A stretch of DNA of 64,000 nt. It comes from 66-474 sp044464225. Its GTDB lineage: Bacteria; Pseudomonadota; Gammaproteobacteria; Xanthomonadales; Rhodanobacteraceae. Shown here piece after piece: positions 16,693 through 25,562 of the stretch. Position numbers and translations under genes: made by a program. The notes below the pieces were generated by a model. The model saw only the letters and a program-made list of their open reading frames with translations, was not told the DNA's origin and did not search any database. The stretch lies in assembly GCA_044464225.1 (NCBI GenBank), contig JBIQLN010000007.1:84806-148805 (forward strand), in the 5' to 3' direction. Position 1 is the first letter of the stretch. Each line of letters begins with the position of its first letter.

Positions 16693-17294
16693 AGGACTGG
16701 TTCGAGGCCGTTGCGCGCGCCCTGCATCCGCTGGAAACGCCACCGGCGCCTCCGGCGTGGAATCACGACCGCCTGCTCGACTTGATCGGCGACGGCGCGC
16801 GCGCGGACGCCGCGGTACTGATGGCGATTCGCGACGTGCCGGAGCCGCGCGTGGTGTTCACGTTGCGGCGCGACGATTTGGTGCGTCACGCGGGGCAGGT
16901 CAGTTTCCCCGGCGGCCGCACCGATCACGGCGACTCGGGTGCGATCGAGACGGCGCTGCGCGAAAGCCGCGAAGAAGTCGGGCTGGATCCGGGCGCGATC
17001 GAGCCGCTCGGTTTCCTCGATTGCCTCGAAACGATCAGTGGCTTCTGCGTGACGCCGGTGGTGGGCCGCATGGCGGGCGACGCCGTGTTGACGCCGCAGC
17101 CGGAGGAGGTCGCGAAGATATTCGAGGTGCCGCTCGCTTTCCTGCTCGATCCCGTCAACCTGCACGAATTCGAGTTCCATGCGCGTGGCGAGGCGCGGCT
17201 GGTGTATGAATATGTCGGGATTGAACCGCGCATCTGGGGCGCGACGGCGTCCATGCTTGTGAACCTGATGCGGCGCATGGAGATCATCAAATGA
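16689..17294 (+). CDS. Nudix hydrolase, CoA pyrophosphatase-like (NudL type)
   Basis: A 201-residue Nudix enzyme. The Nudix box is GGRTDHGDSGAIETALRESR followed by EEVGL, with the metal-binding REsrEEvGL helix intact. The preceding VSFPGGR and the downstream LxDCLETISGFCVTPVVG region match the CoA-diphosphatase branch, which hydrolyses CoA and its thioesters to phosphopantetheine derivatives. Substrate preference is inferred from family resemblance. It overlaps both neighbours by 4 nt (ATGA at each end), so DUF1289, Nudix and rhodanese genes form one tightly coupled operon. Confidence 0.88.
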   Translation: MKDWFEAVARALHPLETPPAPPAWNHDRLLDLIGDGARADAAVLMAIRDVPEPRVVFTLRRDDLVRHAGQVSFPGGRTDHGDSGAIETALRESREEVGLDPGAIEPLGFLDCLETISGFCVTPVVGRMAGDAVLTPQPEEVAKIFEVPLAFLLDPVNLHEFEFHARGEARLVYEYVGIEPRIWGATASMLVNLMRRMEIIK

Positions 17295-18142
17295 AAGAGC
17301 GCGAAGTATTGATCGACGCCACGGCGCTGGCGGCGCTGCCGCCGCACGACGTGCTGGTCGTGGATTGCCGTTTCGGACTGGCGGATCCCGGCCAGGGCGA
17401 GCGGGATTTCCTGGACGCCCATATTCCGGGCGCGGTGTATGCGAGCCTCGATCGCGATCTTTCCGATCTGTCGAAGCAGGGCTTGGGCCGTCATCCGCTG
17501 CCCGATGTCGAAGCGTTCGCGAAAACGCTGTCGCGATGGGGCTGGCGCAAGCCGCAGCGCGTGGTCGCCTACGACGATGCCGGCGGCGCACTCGCCGCAG
17601 CGCGCCTGTGGTGGATGCTCGAAAGCGTCGGCATCGGCGCCAGCGTGCTGGATGGCGGCTGGAAAGCGTGGAAGGCTGCCGGGTTGCCGGTGGAACACGG
17701 TCCTGCCGTGCCGCGCAATGCGAGCGCCGTCGAACTGCATTTCGATCCCGCGCGCGTGGTGTATCACGAGGAACTGGACGCGCTGCGCCAACAACCGTCG
17801 ACATTGATGCTGGACGCGCGCGCGGCGCCGCGCTTCCGCGGCGAGTCGGAACCGATCGACCGCGCCGCGGGCCACGTACCGGGCGCACGGAACCGGCCGT
17901 TTTCGGAAAACCTCGACATCGAGGGACGTTTCAAGTCACCGCGGGCGCTGCGCGAGGAATTCGAGCGGACGATTGCCGGTCATCGCCCGCAGGATGTGGT
18001 GCACATGTGCGGCTCGGGCGTCACCGCCTGTCACAACCTGCTGGCGATGGAAGCTGCCGGCCTGAGCGGTTCGCGGCTGTTCGCGCCCTCGTGGAGTGGG
18101 TGGTCGAGCGATCCGTCACGCCCCGTCGCCACCGGCGACTGA
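17291..18142 (+). CDS. sseA: 3-mercaptopyruvate/thiosulfate sulfurtransferase (two rhodanese domains)
   Basis: A 283-residue tandem rhodanese protein. The inactive N-terminal domain (about 1-135) contains VLVVDCRFGLADPGQGERDF and IPGAVYASLDRDLSD. The C-terminal catalytic domain (about 150-283) carries the active loop CGSGVTACHN with the persulfide-forming cysteine. The loop CGSGVTA is typical of mercaptopyruvate sulfurtransferases rather than CRKGVT thiosulfate enzymes. It transfers sulfane sulfur to cyanide, thiols or proteins in the cytoplasm. ATG 17291 overlaps the Nudix stop. Confidence 0.9.
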   Translation: MKEREVLIDATALAALPPHDVLVVDCRFGLADPGQGERDFLDAHIPGAVYASLDRDLSDLSKQGLGRHPLPDVEAFAKTLSRWGWRKPQRVVAYDDAGGALAAARLWWMLESVGIGASVLDGGWKAWKAAGLPVEHGPAVPRNASAVELHFDPARVVYHEELDALRQQPSTLMLDARAAPRFRGESEPIDRAAGHVPGARNRPFSENLDIEGRFKSPRALREEFERTIAGHRPQDVVHMCGSGVTACHNLLAMEAAGLSGSRLFAPSWSGWSSDPSRPVATGD

Positions 18143-18282
18143 CTGCCCTGCATCGGGACGGAACCGGTACCCGTCATGTGTCGAGAACCCGACATCGATT
18201 TCGGTTCTGACCGCAAAGAGGGCGGCAGCCCCGGAGAGTGACGTCGGGGCAGTTGCGACCTTGAACCCGGGCCACCACAGGC

Positions 18283-18765
18283 TCACCAGCGCAGGCCGGC
18301 CAGCAACATGGTTTCGCCGAGGTTCTTCCCGCCAAAAAGATGCGCGTTGGAAACGTGCCGCAGCATCACGATGAAGTGGCCGTTTTGCCATCCGGCACTG
18401 GTCATGAATTCGAAGTGGCTGGAAAGCGCATCGGTGCGCGTGCTGGTGGCCGCAAGTTGCTCGCTGACGAACCAGTGGCGATCGGCCGACAGCAGGCGCA
18501 CGCCGCCGCCGGCCAGGAATACCTGGTGGTTCAAATCATCCTTGCGGGTTCGCCGCGCATCGACCCAGCCGAGCGTGGCGATCGGCTGGAAGTGGGCATG
18601 GCCGTCATCGGGACCCTCCCCGAACAAACTCGCGAAGATCGAGCGGGTGGTGCGTTCGGACGAGGTGACGCTCGGCCCTGCGGTGAGGTCGAAGCCGGCC
18701 GCCCAGGCCGGGACGCAGGCAATCAGGCAGGCGAGGGCGGCCAATCCGCAACGAATGCCTTTCAT
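18283..18765 (-). CDS. pagL: PagL-like lipid A 3-O-deacylase
   Basis: A 160-residue outer-membrane beta-barrel esterase that removes the 3-O-linked acyl chain of lipid A. A signal peptide (MKGIRCGLAALACLIACVPAWAA) precedes alternating strands and a C-terminal aromatic residue (GLRW), typical of barrel proteins. The catalytic motif RHVSNA gives H137 and S139, and E151 in KNLGETM lies 12 residues after the serine, the same Ser-Glu spacing as the Pseudomonas enzyme. ATG 18765 has a strong aaaggaac site before it. It diverges from marR and shares its upstream region, hinting at joint control of envelope defence. Confidence 0.83.
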   Translation of the reverse strand: MKGIRCGLAALACLIACVPAWAAGFDLTAGPSVTSSERTTRSIFASLFGEGPDDGHAHFQPIATLGWVDARRTRKDDLNHQVFLAGGGVRLLSADRHWFVSEQLAATSTRTDALSSHFEFMTSAGWQNGHFIVMLRHVSNAHLFGGKNLGETMLLAGLRW

Positions 18766-18842
18766 ATGTGTTCCTTTGTTGTTTGTTTTCGTCGGGGGAA
18801 ACGGGTGGGGCGGGAAGCACGATTGCCGTAGAAATGATTGCC

Positions 18843-18870
18843 TTGACAATTAAAGCCGTGACAGTATCAT
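18843..18870 (+). promoter_or_regulatory. Sigma-70 promoter of the marR-efflux operon
   Basis: A perfect -35 TTGACA (18843-18848) is followed after 16 nt by TATCAT (18865-18870), 7 nt before the marR ATG, so the leader is very short. A small inverted repeat ATTG-ccttga-CAAT (18837-18850) overlaps the -35 box and could be part of a MarR site. The region 18766-18842 toward pagL has no other clear promoter. Confidence 0.65.
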
Positions 18871-18877
18871 CCTCGGC

Positions 18878-19351
18878 ATGAATCGTCCAGAAACTTCCTC
18901 GGATCGCTCCTTCCAGTTGTGCCGGCTGATCAGTCGGCTGCGCGCGGAGTTCGTGACCGAGGTCGAACAGGAGATGGCGCGGCAAGGGGTCGACCTCAAC
19001 TTCACGCAGTTCGTCGCGCTCAAGCTGCTCGGGCACGAGGACCCGCTGACGCCGGTGGAACTTGCGCGCGCGCTGCACTACAACCCTGGCGCGCTCACGC
19101 GTTTGCTGGACAAGCTGGAACAACGTGGCTACCTCAAACGGGTGCCCGATCCGGTCGACCGTCGCGCACTGCGGCTGGAGTTGACCGCGCAGGGCAGGAA
19201 CCTGCGCAGGCGCGTGATCGGCTACTGCGACGCGATCGCGGAGCAGACTTTTGCATGCACGACGTCGCGCGAGCGTGAACAACTGCATGGCGTGCTGACA
19301 AAGGTGCTCGAGGGCATCCGTGGCAAACGGGAACTCGCCAGCCGGGATTGA
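18878..19351 (+). CDS. MarR family transcriptional regulator
   Basis: A 157-residue winged-helix regulator. The core contains LNFTQFVALKLLG, PLTPVELARALHYNPGALTRLL (recognition helix), DKLEQRGYLKRVPDPVDRRALR (wing with the conserved D-x-R-R) and LTAQGRNL. MarR/EmrR proteins repress drug efflux operons as dimers and release DNA on binding phenolic or hydrophobic ligands. It lies directly ahead of the outer-membrane factor and emrAB genes with 47 nt between, and its own promoter is the obvious control point for autorepression. Confidence 0.92.
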   Translation: MNRPETSSDRSFQLCRLISRLRAEFVTEVEQEMARQGVDLNFTQFVALKLLGHEDPLTPVELARALHYNPGALTRLLDKLEQRGYLKRVPDPVDRRALRLELTAQGRNLRRRVIGYCDAIAEQTFACTTSREREQLHGVLTKVLEGIRGKRELASRD

Positions 19352-19398
19352 TTCATCCCGTCCCGCCCCAACCTCTATCTACTTTTCCGGCCTTCACG

Positions 19399-20904
19399 AT
19401 GACTCTTCCGGTTTCCATCTACCGTTCAGGTGTTGTTGTTGCCTTGGCGGCCGCCGCCCTCGCGGGTTGCGCCAGCACGGGCGGGTTGCACCCCACCGCG
19501 ACGCCCACCGATCCCGCTTCGCTGGAGTCGACCCGCAGCCTTGCCGGCGTGAAGATGGACGCCGCCGCATGGCCGCAGCAGGGCTGGTGGAAGGCGCTGG
19601 GCGATGCGCAGCTCGACAAGCTGGTCGACGAGGCGCTGGCCGACAATCCGGACATGGCGCTGGTGGATGCGCGCGTCCGCGCCGCACTGGCCGCGGCCGG
19701 CGCCGCCGACGCCGCGCGCAAGCCGACGCTGAACGGTGGCGCCAGCGCTGCCGGCGCACGCGTGCCGCCGATCCTGCCGCCGCTGGCTTCGGGCCACTTC
19801 GGTGTGATCCGCTACGGCTATCTGAGTTTCTCGTGGGACTTGGACCTGTGGGGCGGCAAGCGTGCCGCGTGGCAGGCGGCCGTCGGCAATGCGCGCGCCG
19901 CGGAAGTGGACGCGCAGGCCGCGCGCCTGAAACTTTCCGCCGACGTGGTGCAGGCGTACTTCCAATTGGCCGGCGCCTACGCGCAGCGCGATCTCGCCAA
20001 TGAAGAGCTGCAACGCGCCGACGATTTCCTGAAGCTCACCCACAAGCGTGTCGCCAGCGGCATCGACAGCAAGTTCTCGCTCGCCCGCATCCAGGCCGAA
20101 AGCGCCAGCGACCGCGCGCACCTCGAGGCCGCCGACAACGCCGTGCGCGCGGCGGGCCTCGTGCTGGCGGCGTTGCTGGGCGCCGGCCCGGATCGCGCGT
20201 TGTCGATCGAACGCCCGGCACTGCCGGCGATCCCCGCACTCGCGCTGCCCAGCGATTTGCCGGCCGATCTGCTCGGCCGCCGCCCCGACGTGGTGGCCGC
20301 GCGCTGGCGGGTGGAAGCGGCCGGGCACGACATCAAGGCCGCGAAGACCAGGTTCCTGCCGAACATCGGCATCAGTTCGCTGGCCGGCCTGCTGGCGCCG
20401 TCGTCGATGAACCTGTTCTCGCTGCAGAACCGCTTCTACACCATTTCGCCGGCCCTGAGCCTGCCGATCTTCGAGGGCGGCGCGTTGCGCGCCAATCTCG
20501 CCGGCAAGGATGCCGCGCGCGACATCGCGGTCGCGCAATACAACCAGACGCTGGTGCACGCGATCAACCAGGTTGCGGGCCAGGTCGATGACCTGCAATC
20601 GCTGTCGGCGCAGGTGCAGGATGCGGAGAACGCGCGCGCAAGCGCCGACGACGCCTATGCGCTGGCGATGAAGCGCTATCGCGCCGGCGTCGGCAATTAT
20701 CTCGAAGCATTGAGCGTGCGGCAGGAACTGATCGCCGCCGAACAGCAATTGGCCAGCCTGCAGACCCGTCGGGTCGGCGCATGGGCCACGCTCAACGAGG
20801 CGCTCGGCGGCGGGTACCAGCCTGCTGCCGACGCGCCGTCGCTGGCGGCCATGGCCCACCCGGCATCCGACCCCCATGTACATCAGGACCAGGCACACCG
20901 ATGA
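19399..20904 (+). CDS. Outer-membrane efflux lipoprotein (NodT/OprM family)
   Basis: A 501-residue outer-membrane factor of a tripartite drug pump. The signal sequence ends in a lipobox LAGC, so the protein is anchored by lipidation. It shows the family landmarks WWKALGDAQLDKLVDEALADNP, LSFSWDLDLWGGKRAAWQAA, LPADLLGRRPDVVAARW and SLPIFEGG, and two long-helix repeats that form the periplasmic channel. ATG 19399 was chosen because the upstream extension starts from TTG and would bury the signal peptide. Its stop overlaps the emrA start (ATGA), so both are made together. Confidence 0.93.
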   Translation: MTLPVSIYRSGVVVALAAAALAGCASTGGLHPTATPTDPASLESTRSLAGVKMDAAAWPQQGWWKALGDAQLDKLVDEALADNPDMALVDARVRAALAAAGAADAARKPTLNGGASAAGARVPPILPPLASGHFGVIRYGYLSFSWDLDLWGGKRAAWQAAVGNARAAEVDAQAARLKLSADVVQAYFQLAGAYAQRDLANEELQRADDFLKLTHKRVASGIDSKFSLARIQAESASDRAHLEAADNAVRAAGLVLAALLGAGPDRALSIERPALPAIPALALPSDLPADLLGRRPDVVAARWRVEAAGHDIKAAKTRFLPNIGISSLAGLLAPSSMNLFSLQNRFYTISPALSLPIFEGGALRANLAGKDAARDIAVAQYNQTLVHAINQVAGQVDDLQSLSAQVQDAENARASADDAYALAMKRYRAGVGNYLEALSVRQELIAAEQQLASLQTRRVGAWATLNEALGGGYQPAADAPSLAAMAHPASDPHVHQDQAHR

Positions 20905-22139
20905 CTTCTCCCATCAATCCCAACCCCGTCTCTGAAGACGACATCGCGGCACAACTGCAGGCGAAGCGTTTGCGCAAGCGGCGCTTGCTGCTGCGCGGAT
21001 TGATCGCGCTGGTGGTCGTCGTCGGCATCGGCTGGGCGCTGTACCACTTCCTGGTCGGTCGCTGGTACGAAGGCACCGACGATGCGTACGTCGATGGCAA
21101 CGTGGTGCAGATCACGCCGCAGGTGCCGGGCACGGTGATCAGCATCGGCGCCGATGACAATGACTACGTGCGCCAGGGCCAGGCGCTGGTGAAGCTGGAC
21201 CCGTCCGACGCCGACGTGGCGCTGGCCAAGGCCGAAGCGGCGCTGGCGCAGGCAGTACGCAAGGTGCGGGGCCTGTACAGCACCGTGCACACCTCGAAGG
21301 CCGACGTCGCCGCGCGCGAATCGGCGGTGCAGCAGGCCCAGGCCGATTACAAGCGTCGCAAGGGACTGGCCGAATCGGGTGCGATCTCGGCCGAGGAACT
21401 GGCGCACGCACGCGATGCACTGACCACCGCGCAGAGCGCGCTCGCCGCTGCGCAGGCGCAACTCGCGACCACCAACGCGCTGGTCTCCGACACCGAAATC
21501 GCCACGCACCCGGACGTGAAGGCCGCCGCCGCCGCGGTGCGCGCCGCATGGTTGAACGACCAGCGCACCACGCTGGTGGCACCGGTTTCCGGGTATGTCG
21601 CCAAGCGCACCGTGCAGGTCGGGCAGCGCGTGCAGCCCGGCACGCCGTTGATGGCCGTGGTGCCGCTGCACCAGGTGTGGGTGGACGCGAACTTCAAGGA
21701 AACCCAATTGCAGGGCATGCGCATCGGCCAGCCGGTGACGCTCACGTCCGACGTCTATGGCGGCGGCGTCACCTACCACGGGCGCGTGGCCGGGCTCGGC
21801 ATCGGCACGGGCAGCGCGTTCTCGTTGCTGCCGGCGCAGAACGCCTCGGGCAACTGGATCAAGATCGTGCAGCGCCTGCCGGTACGCATCGAACTGGATC
21901 CGAAGGAACTCGACAAGCATCCGCTGCGGATCGGCTTGTCGATGAGCGTCGACGTCAACCTGCACGACCAGTCCGGTGCGATGTTGGCGCAGCATGCGCC
22001 GGAGCATCCGGTGTTCAGCACCGACGTCTATGCGCAGGATCGCGCCGAAGCGAACGCGTTGATCGCGAAGATCATCCATGCGAACAGCGGTCCGGTCACG
22101 GGCAGCGCCGAAGCCAGGGGTGCAATCGCGAAACACTGA
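20901..22139 (+). CDS. emrA: Membrane-fusion protein EmrA-like (HlyD family)
   Basis: A 412-residue periplasmic adaptor. A cytoplasmic basic start and one membrane helix (about residues 30-53) precede the lipoyl half-motif GTDDAYVDGNVVQITPQVPG. A long alpha-hairpin (about 95-200) follows, and then the second half-motif TLVAPVSGYVAKRTVQVGQRV and a beta-barrel with HQVWVDANFKETQLQGMRIGQPV. The layout is that of EmrA, which links a DHA2 transporter to an outer-membrane channel. ATG 20901 overlaps the preceding stop. A copy of the dispersed terminator-like element lies just downstream. Confidence 0.93.
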   Translation: MTSPINPNPVSEDDIAAQLQAKRLRKRRLLLRGLIALVVVVGIGWALYHFLVGRWYEGTDDAYVDGNVVQITPQVPGTVISIGADDNDYVRQGQALVKLDPSDADVALAKAEAALAQAVRKVRGLYSTVHTSKADVAARESAVQQAQADYKRRKGLAESGAISAEELAHARDALTTAQSALAAAQAQLATTNALVSDTEIATHPDVKAAAAAVRAAWLNDQRTTLVAPVSGYVAKRTVQVGQRVQPGTPLMAVVPLHQVWVDANFKETQLQGMRIGQPVTLTSDVYGGGVTYHGRVAGLGIGTGSAFSLLPAQNASGNWIKIVQRLPVRIELDPKELDKHPLRIGLSMSVDVNLHDQSGAMLAQHAPEHPVFSTDVYAQDRAEANALIAKIIHANSGPVTGSAEARGAIAKH

Positions 22140-22173
22140 TGCGATCGCTCCTGTCCGTGGTCGATGTTCCGAT

Positions 22174-22214
22174 CAGAACGCCCATCACTGGACTGACTTT
22201 TCACGACAGCCGCT
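22174..22214 (+). repeat. Dispersed hairpin-ACTTTTCAC element, copy E (degenerate)
   Basis: CAGAACGCCCATC at the left and TGACTTTTCACGACAGCCGCT at the right align closely with the reverse complement of copy C (37692-37733). The inverted repeat is imperfect (cCCATC...ctGGac). It sits inside the efflux operon between emrA and the first emrB, where a working terminator would reduce pump expression. Confidence 0.55.
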
Positions 22215-22239
22215 CCCGCTGACACGCAACCAGGAATCC

Positions 22240-23796
22240 ATGGCCTCCACCGCAGCCACCGCGGAAGCCGGCAGTTTCGGCGAATTCCGTCCCGCCAGCC
22301 TGCCGCTGGCGACGATCGGATTGTCGCTCGGCACCTTCATGCAGGTGCTGGACCTCACCATCGCCAACGTCTCGCTGCCGACCATCGCCGGCAACCTCGG
22401 CGCGAGCCAGGACCAGTCGGTCTGGGTCATCACGTCGTTCACCGTGGCCAACGCGATCGCGTTGCCGTTGACCGGATTCCTTTCGCGGCGCTTCGGCGAG
22501 GTGAGGACGTTCGTGTGGGCGACCGCGCTGTTCTCGATCGCTTCGTTGTGTTGCGGCCTCTCGAACAGCCTCGCGATGCTGGTGATGTTCCGCGCGATCC
22601 AGGGCGCGGTGGCCGGGCCGATGTACCCGCTGACGCAAAGCCTCCTGGTTTCCATCTACCCGCACGAGAAGCGCGGCATGGCATTGGCGATCCTCGCGAT
22701 GGTGACGGTGGTCGCGCCCATTGCGGGTCCCGTACTGGGCGGCTGGATCACCGACAACTATTCGTGGGAATGGATTTTCTTCATCAACGTGCCGATCGGG
22801 CTCGCGGTCAGCGCGATCATTGCCGCCCAGCTGGGTGGGCGCCGCGACCCGATCGAACGGCCGCGCATGGATTATGTCGGCCTGGTCACGCTGATCCTGG
22901 GCGTGGGGGCGTTGCAGGTGCTGCTCGACAAGGGCAACGAACTCGACTGGTTCCACTCGACTTTCATCGTCGTGCTCGCCGTCGTTGCCGTGATCGGGCT
23001 CGGCATCTTCCTGATCTGGGAGTTGACCGACAAAGACCCGATCGTGAACCTCAGACTGTTCCGGCACCGCAATTTCGCCGTCGGAACGCTGGCGATGCTG
23101 CTGGCCTATGCGGTGTTTTTCGCGATCGGGCTGCTGGTGCCGTTGTGGCTGCAGGAAACGCTGGGTTACACGCCGATATGGTCCGGCCTGGCGACGGCGC
23201 CGATCGGCATCGCGCCCGTGCTGCTGACCTTCTTCGTGGGCAAGTACGGCACGAGGTTCGACCTGCGCTGGCTCGCCTCGTTTGCGTTCGTGATCATGGG
23301 CGCGACGTGTTTCATCCGTGCCGGATTCAACACCCAGGTCGATTTCTACCACGTCGCGATGGCGCAGTTCCTGCAGGGCATCGGCGTGGCGTTCTTCTTC
23401 ATGCCGATCCTGACGATTGCCCTGTCGGATCTGTCGGGGAGGGAAGTGGCCGCGGGCTCGGGCCTGATGACCTTCGTGCGTTCGGTGGGCGGCAGTTTTT
23501 CGGCCTCGATCACCACCTATTTCTGGGCGCGCGGCGGGGTCACCAATCATGCGAGCCTGGCCGAGCACATCAACGTCTACGATCCGCAGGTGCAACAGGT
23601 CGCGACGGGCGGCGCCCTGCACCGCTTCCTCTCCATGATCAACGGTGAAATCACCCGCCAGGCCGTGCAGATTTCCTTCGACAACCTGTTCTACATCTTC
23701 GGCTGGATCATCATTGCCCTGATCGCGGTGGTCTGGTTGGCGAAGCCGCCCTTCATCAGGAAAGCCGGTCCGGTCGCAACCGGGGGCGGCCATTGA
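22240..23796 (+). CDS. emrB: DHA2-family MFS multidrug transporter EmrB-like, first copy
   Basis: A 518-residue 14-helix drug:H+ antiporter. Signatures include LDLTIANVSLPTIAGNLGAS (DHA2 motif D1), WVITSFTVANAIALPLTGFL, the motif A segment GFLSRRFGEVR and motif C APIAGPVLGGWITD. It would export hydrophobic compounds through the EmrA/outer-membrane factor conduit encoded upstream. ATG 22240 follows caggaatcc, and the family start is reproduced in the second copy. About 100 nt separate it from emrA, so it is still probably one operon. Confidence 0.93.
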   Translation: MASTAATAEAGSFGEFRPASLPLATIGLSLGTFMQVLDLTIANVSLPTIAGNLGASQDQSVWVITSFTVANAIALPLTGFLSRRFGEVRTFVWATALFSIASLCCGLSNSLAMLVMFRAIQGAVAGPMYPLTQSLLVSIYPHEKRGMALAILAMVTVVAPIAGPVLGGWITDNYSWEWIFFINVPIGLAVSAIIAAQLGGRRDPIERPRMDYVGLVTLILGVGALQVLLDKGNELDWFHSTFIVVLAVVAVIGLGIFLIWELTDKDPIVNLRLFRHRNFAVGTLAMLLAYAVFFAIGLLVPLWLQETLGYTPIWSGLATAPIGIAPVLLTFFVGKYGTRFDLRWLASFAFVIMGATCFIRAGFNTQVDFYHVAMAQFLQGIGVAFFFMPILTIALSDLSGREVAAGSGLMTFVRSVGGSFSASITTYFWARGGVTNHASLAEHINVYDPQVQQVATGGALHRFLSMINGEITRQAVQISFDNLFYIFGWIIIALIAVVWLAKPPFIRKAGPVATGGGH

Positions 23797-23960
23797 TCGG
23801 CGATCGTTCCTGACCTCGAATCGATTGGCGCGCATGAACGCGGATGAAGCAACCGTGTTTCGCCCGATCCGGTTTTGATCCGCGTCCGAAAACATCCGCT
23901 TCGTTCCATCCGCTCAGATCCGCGCCGACGCTTCTGCTTCGAGACACCAGAAAGGAATCC

Positions 23961-25514
23961 GTGGCTTCCAACGCCGCTACCGCCAGTCGACCCGTCGGCG
24001 AATTTCGCCCGTCCAGTCTCGCGCTCGCGACCATCGGTCTGTCGCTGGGCACCTTCATGCAGGTGCTGGACATGACGATCGCGAACGTCTCGCTGCCGAC
24101 GATTGCCGGCAACCTCGGCGCGAGCCAGGACCAGTCGACGTGGGTGATCACGTCATTCACCGTGTGCCAGGCGATCACGCTACCGATGACGGGTTTCCTG
24201 TCGCGCCGCTTCGGCGAGGTGAAGGTGTTCGTGTGGGCGGTGCTGCTGTTCTCGGTGTTCTCGCTCGCCTGCGGTTTCGCGACCAGCCTGTCGATGCTGG
24301 TGCTGTTCCGTGCGCTGCAGGGCGCCGTGTGCGGGCCGATGTACCCGATCACGCAAAGCCTGATGGTGTCGATCTATCCGCGCGAGAAGCGCGGGATGGC
24401 GCTGGCGATCATCTCGATGATCACGGTGGTCGCGCCGATCGTCGGGCCGGTGGCCGGCGGCTGGATCACCGATTCGTATTCGTGGCGATGGATCTTCTTC
24501 ATCAACGTGCCGCTCGGATTGTTCGCCGCCGGCGTGGTTGCCGCGCAAATGGCGGGGCGCATCGAGCAATTGCGCAAGGTGCGGATCGACTGGGTGGGCG
24601 TGGCGACATTGATCCTCGGCGTCGGCGCGTTGCAGATCCTGCTCGACAAGGGCAACGAGCTCGACTGGTTCCATTCCCGCACCATCGTGGCGCTGGCGAT
24701 CGTCGCGGTCATTTCGCTGACGGTGTGGGTGATCTGGGAATTGACCGACGACGAACCGCTGGTGGACCTGCGCCTGTTCCGGCACCGCAATTTCGCCGCC
24801 GGCACGTTGGCGCTGATCCTCGGGTTCGCGCTGTTCTTTTCGATCGCCTTGATGCTGCCCTTGTGGCTGCAGAACACGCTCGGCTACACGGCGTTGTGGT
24901 CGGGCCTGGCGGCGGCGCCGATCGGCGTGATACCGGTGCTGACGACGTTCTGGGTCGGCAAGTACGCGCACACGGTGGATCTGCGCTGGCTGGCCGCGTT
25001 TGCGTTCGCGGTCATGGGCTTCGTGTGCTTCCGATTCGGCAGTTTCACCACAGACGTCAGTTTCGCGGCGGTGGCGATCACCGAGTTGATCATGGGCGCC
25101 GGCGTCGCATTTTTCTTCATGCCGGTCCTCACCATCCTGTTGTCGGATCTCGAGGGCCAGGAAGTGGCGGAGGGCTCCGGTTCGGCGACGTTCCTGCGCA
25201 CGGTCGGGGCGAGTTTCGCGGTGTCGATCGTCACCTACCTGTGGACGCGGGGTGGGGTGGCCAGCCATGCAAACCTGGTCGAGCACATCAACCCGTTCAG
25301 TCCGGAAGTGCGCGGGCACATCGAGGCGATGGGCGGCCAACTGCAGGAGTACGCGGCGGGCATCAACCGCGTGATCACCCAGCAGGCCACCCAGATTTCC
25401 TTCAACCACATCATGGATGGACTCGGCTTCGGGTTTATGATCCTGATTGCCCTGGTATGGCTGGCCAAGCCGCCGTTCATCGCCAGATCGCGCGGACCGG
25501 GCGCCGGACACTGA
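23961..25514 (+). CDS. emrB: DHA2-family MFS multidrug transporter EmrB-like, second copy
   Basis: A 517-residue paralogue of the previous gene, similar over the whole length (for example LATIGLSLGTFMQVLDMTIA, SFTVCQAITLPMTGFLSRRF, APIVGPVAGGWITD). The two genes are a tandem duplication, and a 33-nt stretch is identical in both (22387-22419 and 24105-24137). I chose GTG 23961 because it aligns with the ATG of copy one and follows agaaaggaatcc; the open frame runs further upstream but without conserved sequence. Divergence in the membrane helices may give the pump a second substrate range. Confidence 0.9.
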   Translation: MASNAATASRPVGEFRPSSLALATIGLSLGTFMQVLDMTIANVSLPTIAGNLGASQDQSTWVITSFTVCQAITLPMTGFLSRRFGEVKVFVWAVLLFSVFSLACGFATSLSMLVLFRALQGAVCGPMYPITQSLMVSIYPREKRGMALAIISMITVVAPIVGPVAGGWITDSYSWRWIFFINVPLGLFAAGVVAAQMAGRIEQLRKVRIDWVGVATLILGVGALQILLDKGNELDWFHSRTIVALAIVAVISLTVWVIWELTDDEPLVDLRLFRHRNFAAGTLALILGFALFFSIALMLPLWLQNTLGYTALWSGLAAAPIGVIPVLTTFWVGKYAHTVDLRWLAAFAFAVMGFVCFRFGSFTTDVSFAAVAITELIMGAGVAFFFMPVLTILLSDLEGQEVAEGSGSATFLRTVGASFAVSIVTYLWTRGGVASHANLVEHINPFSPEVRGHIEAMGGQLQEYAAGINRVITQQATQISFNHIMDGLGFGFMILIALVWLAKPPFIARSRGPGAGH

Positions 25515-25562
25515 CCCACGACCGGCGGTCCCGGGTTTTCTCCACCTGTGGAGGGAGCTGCA

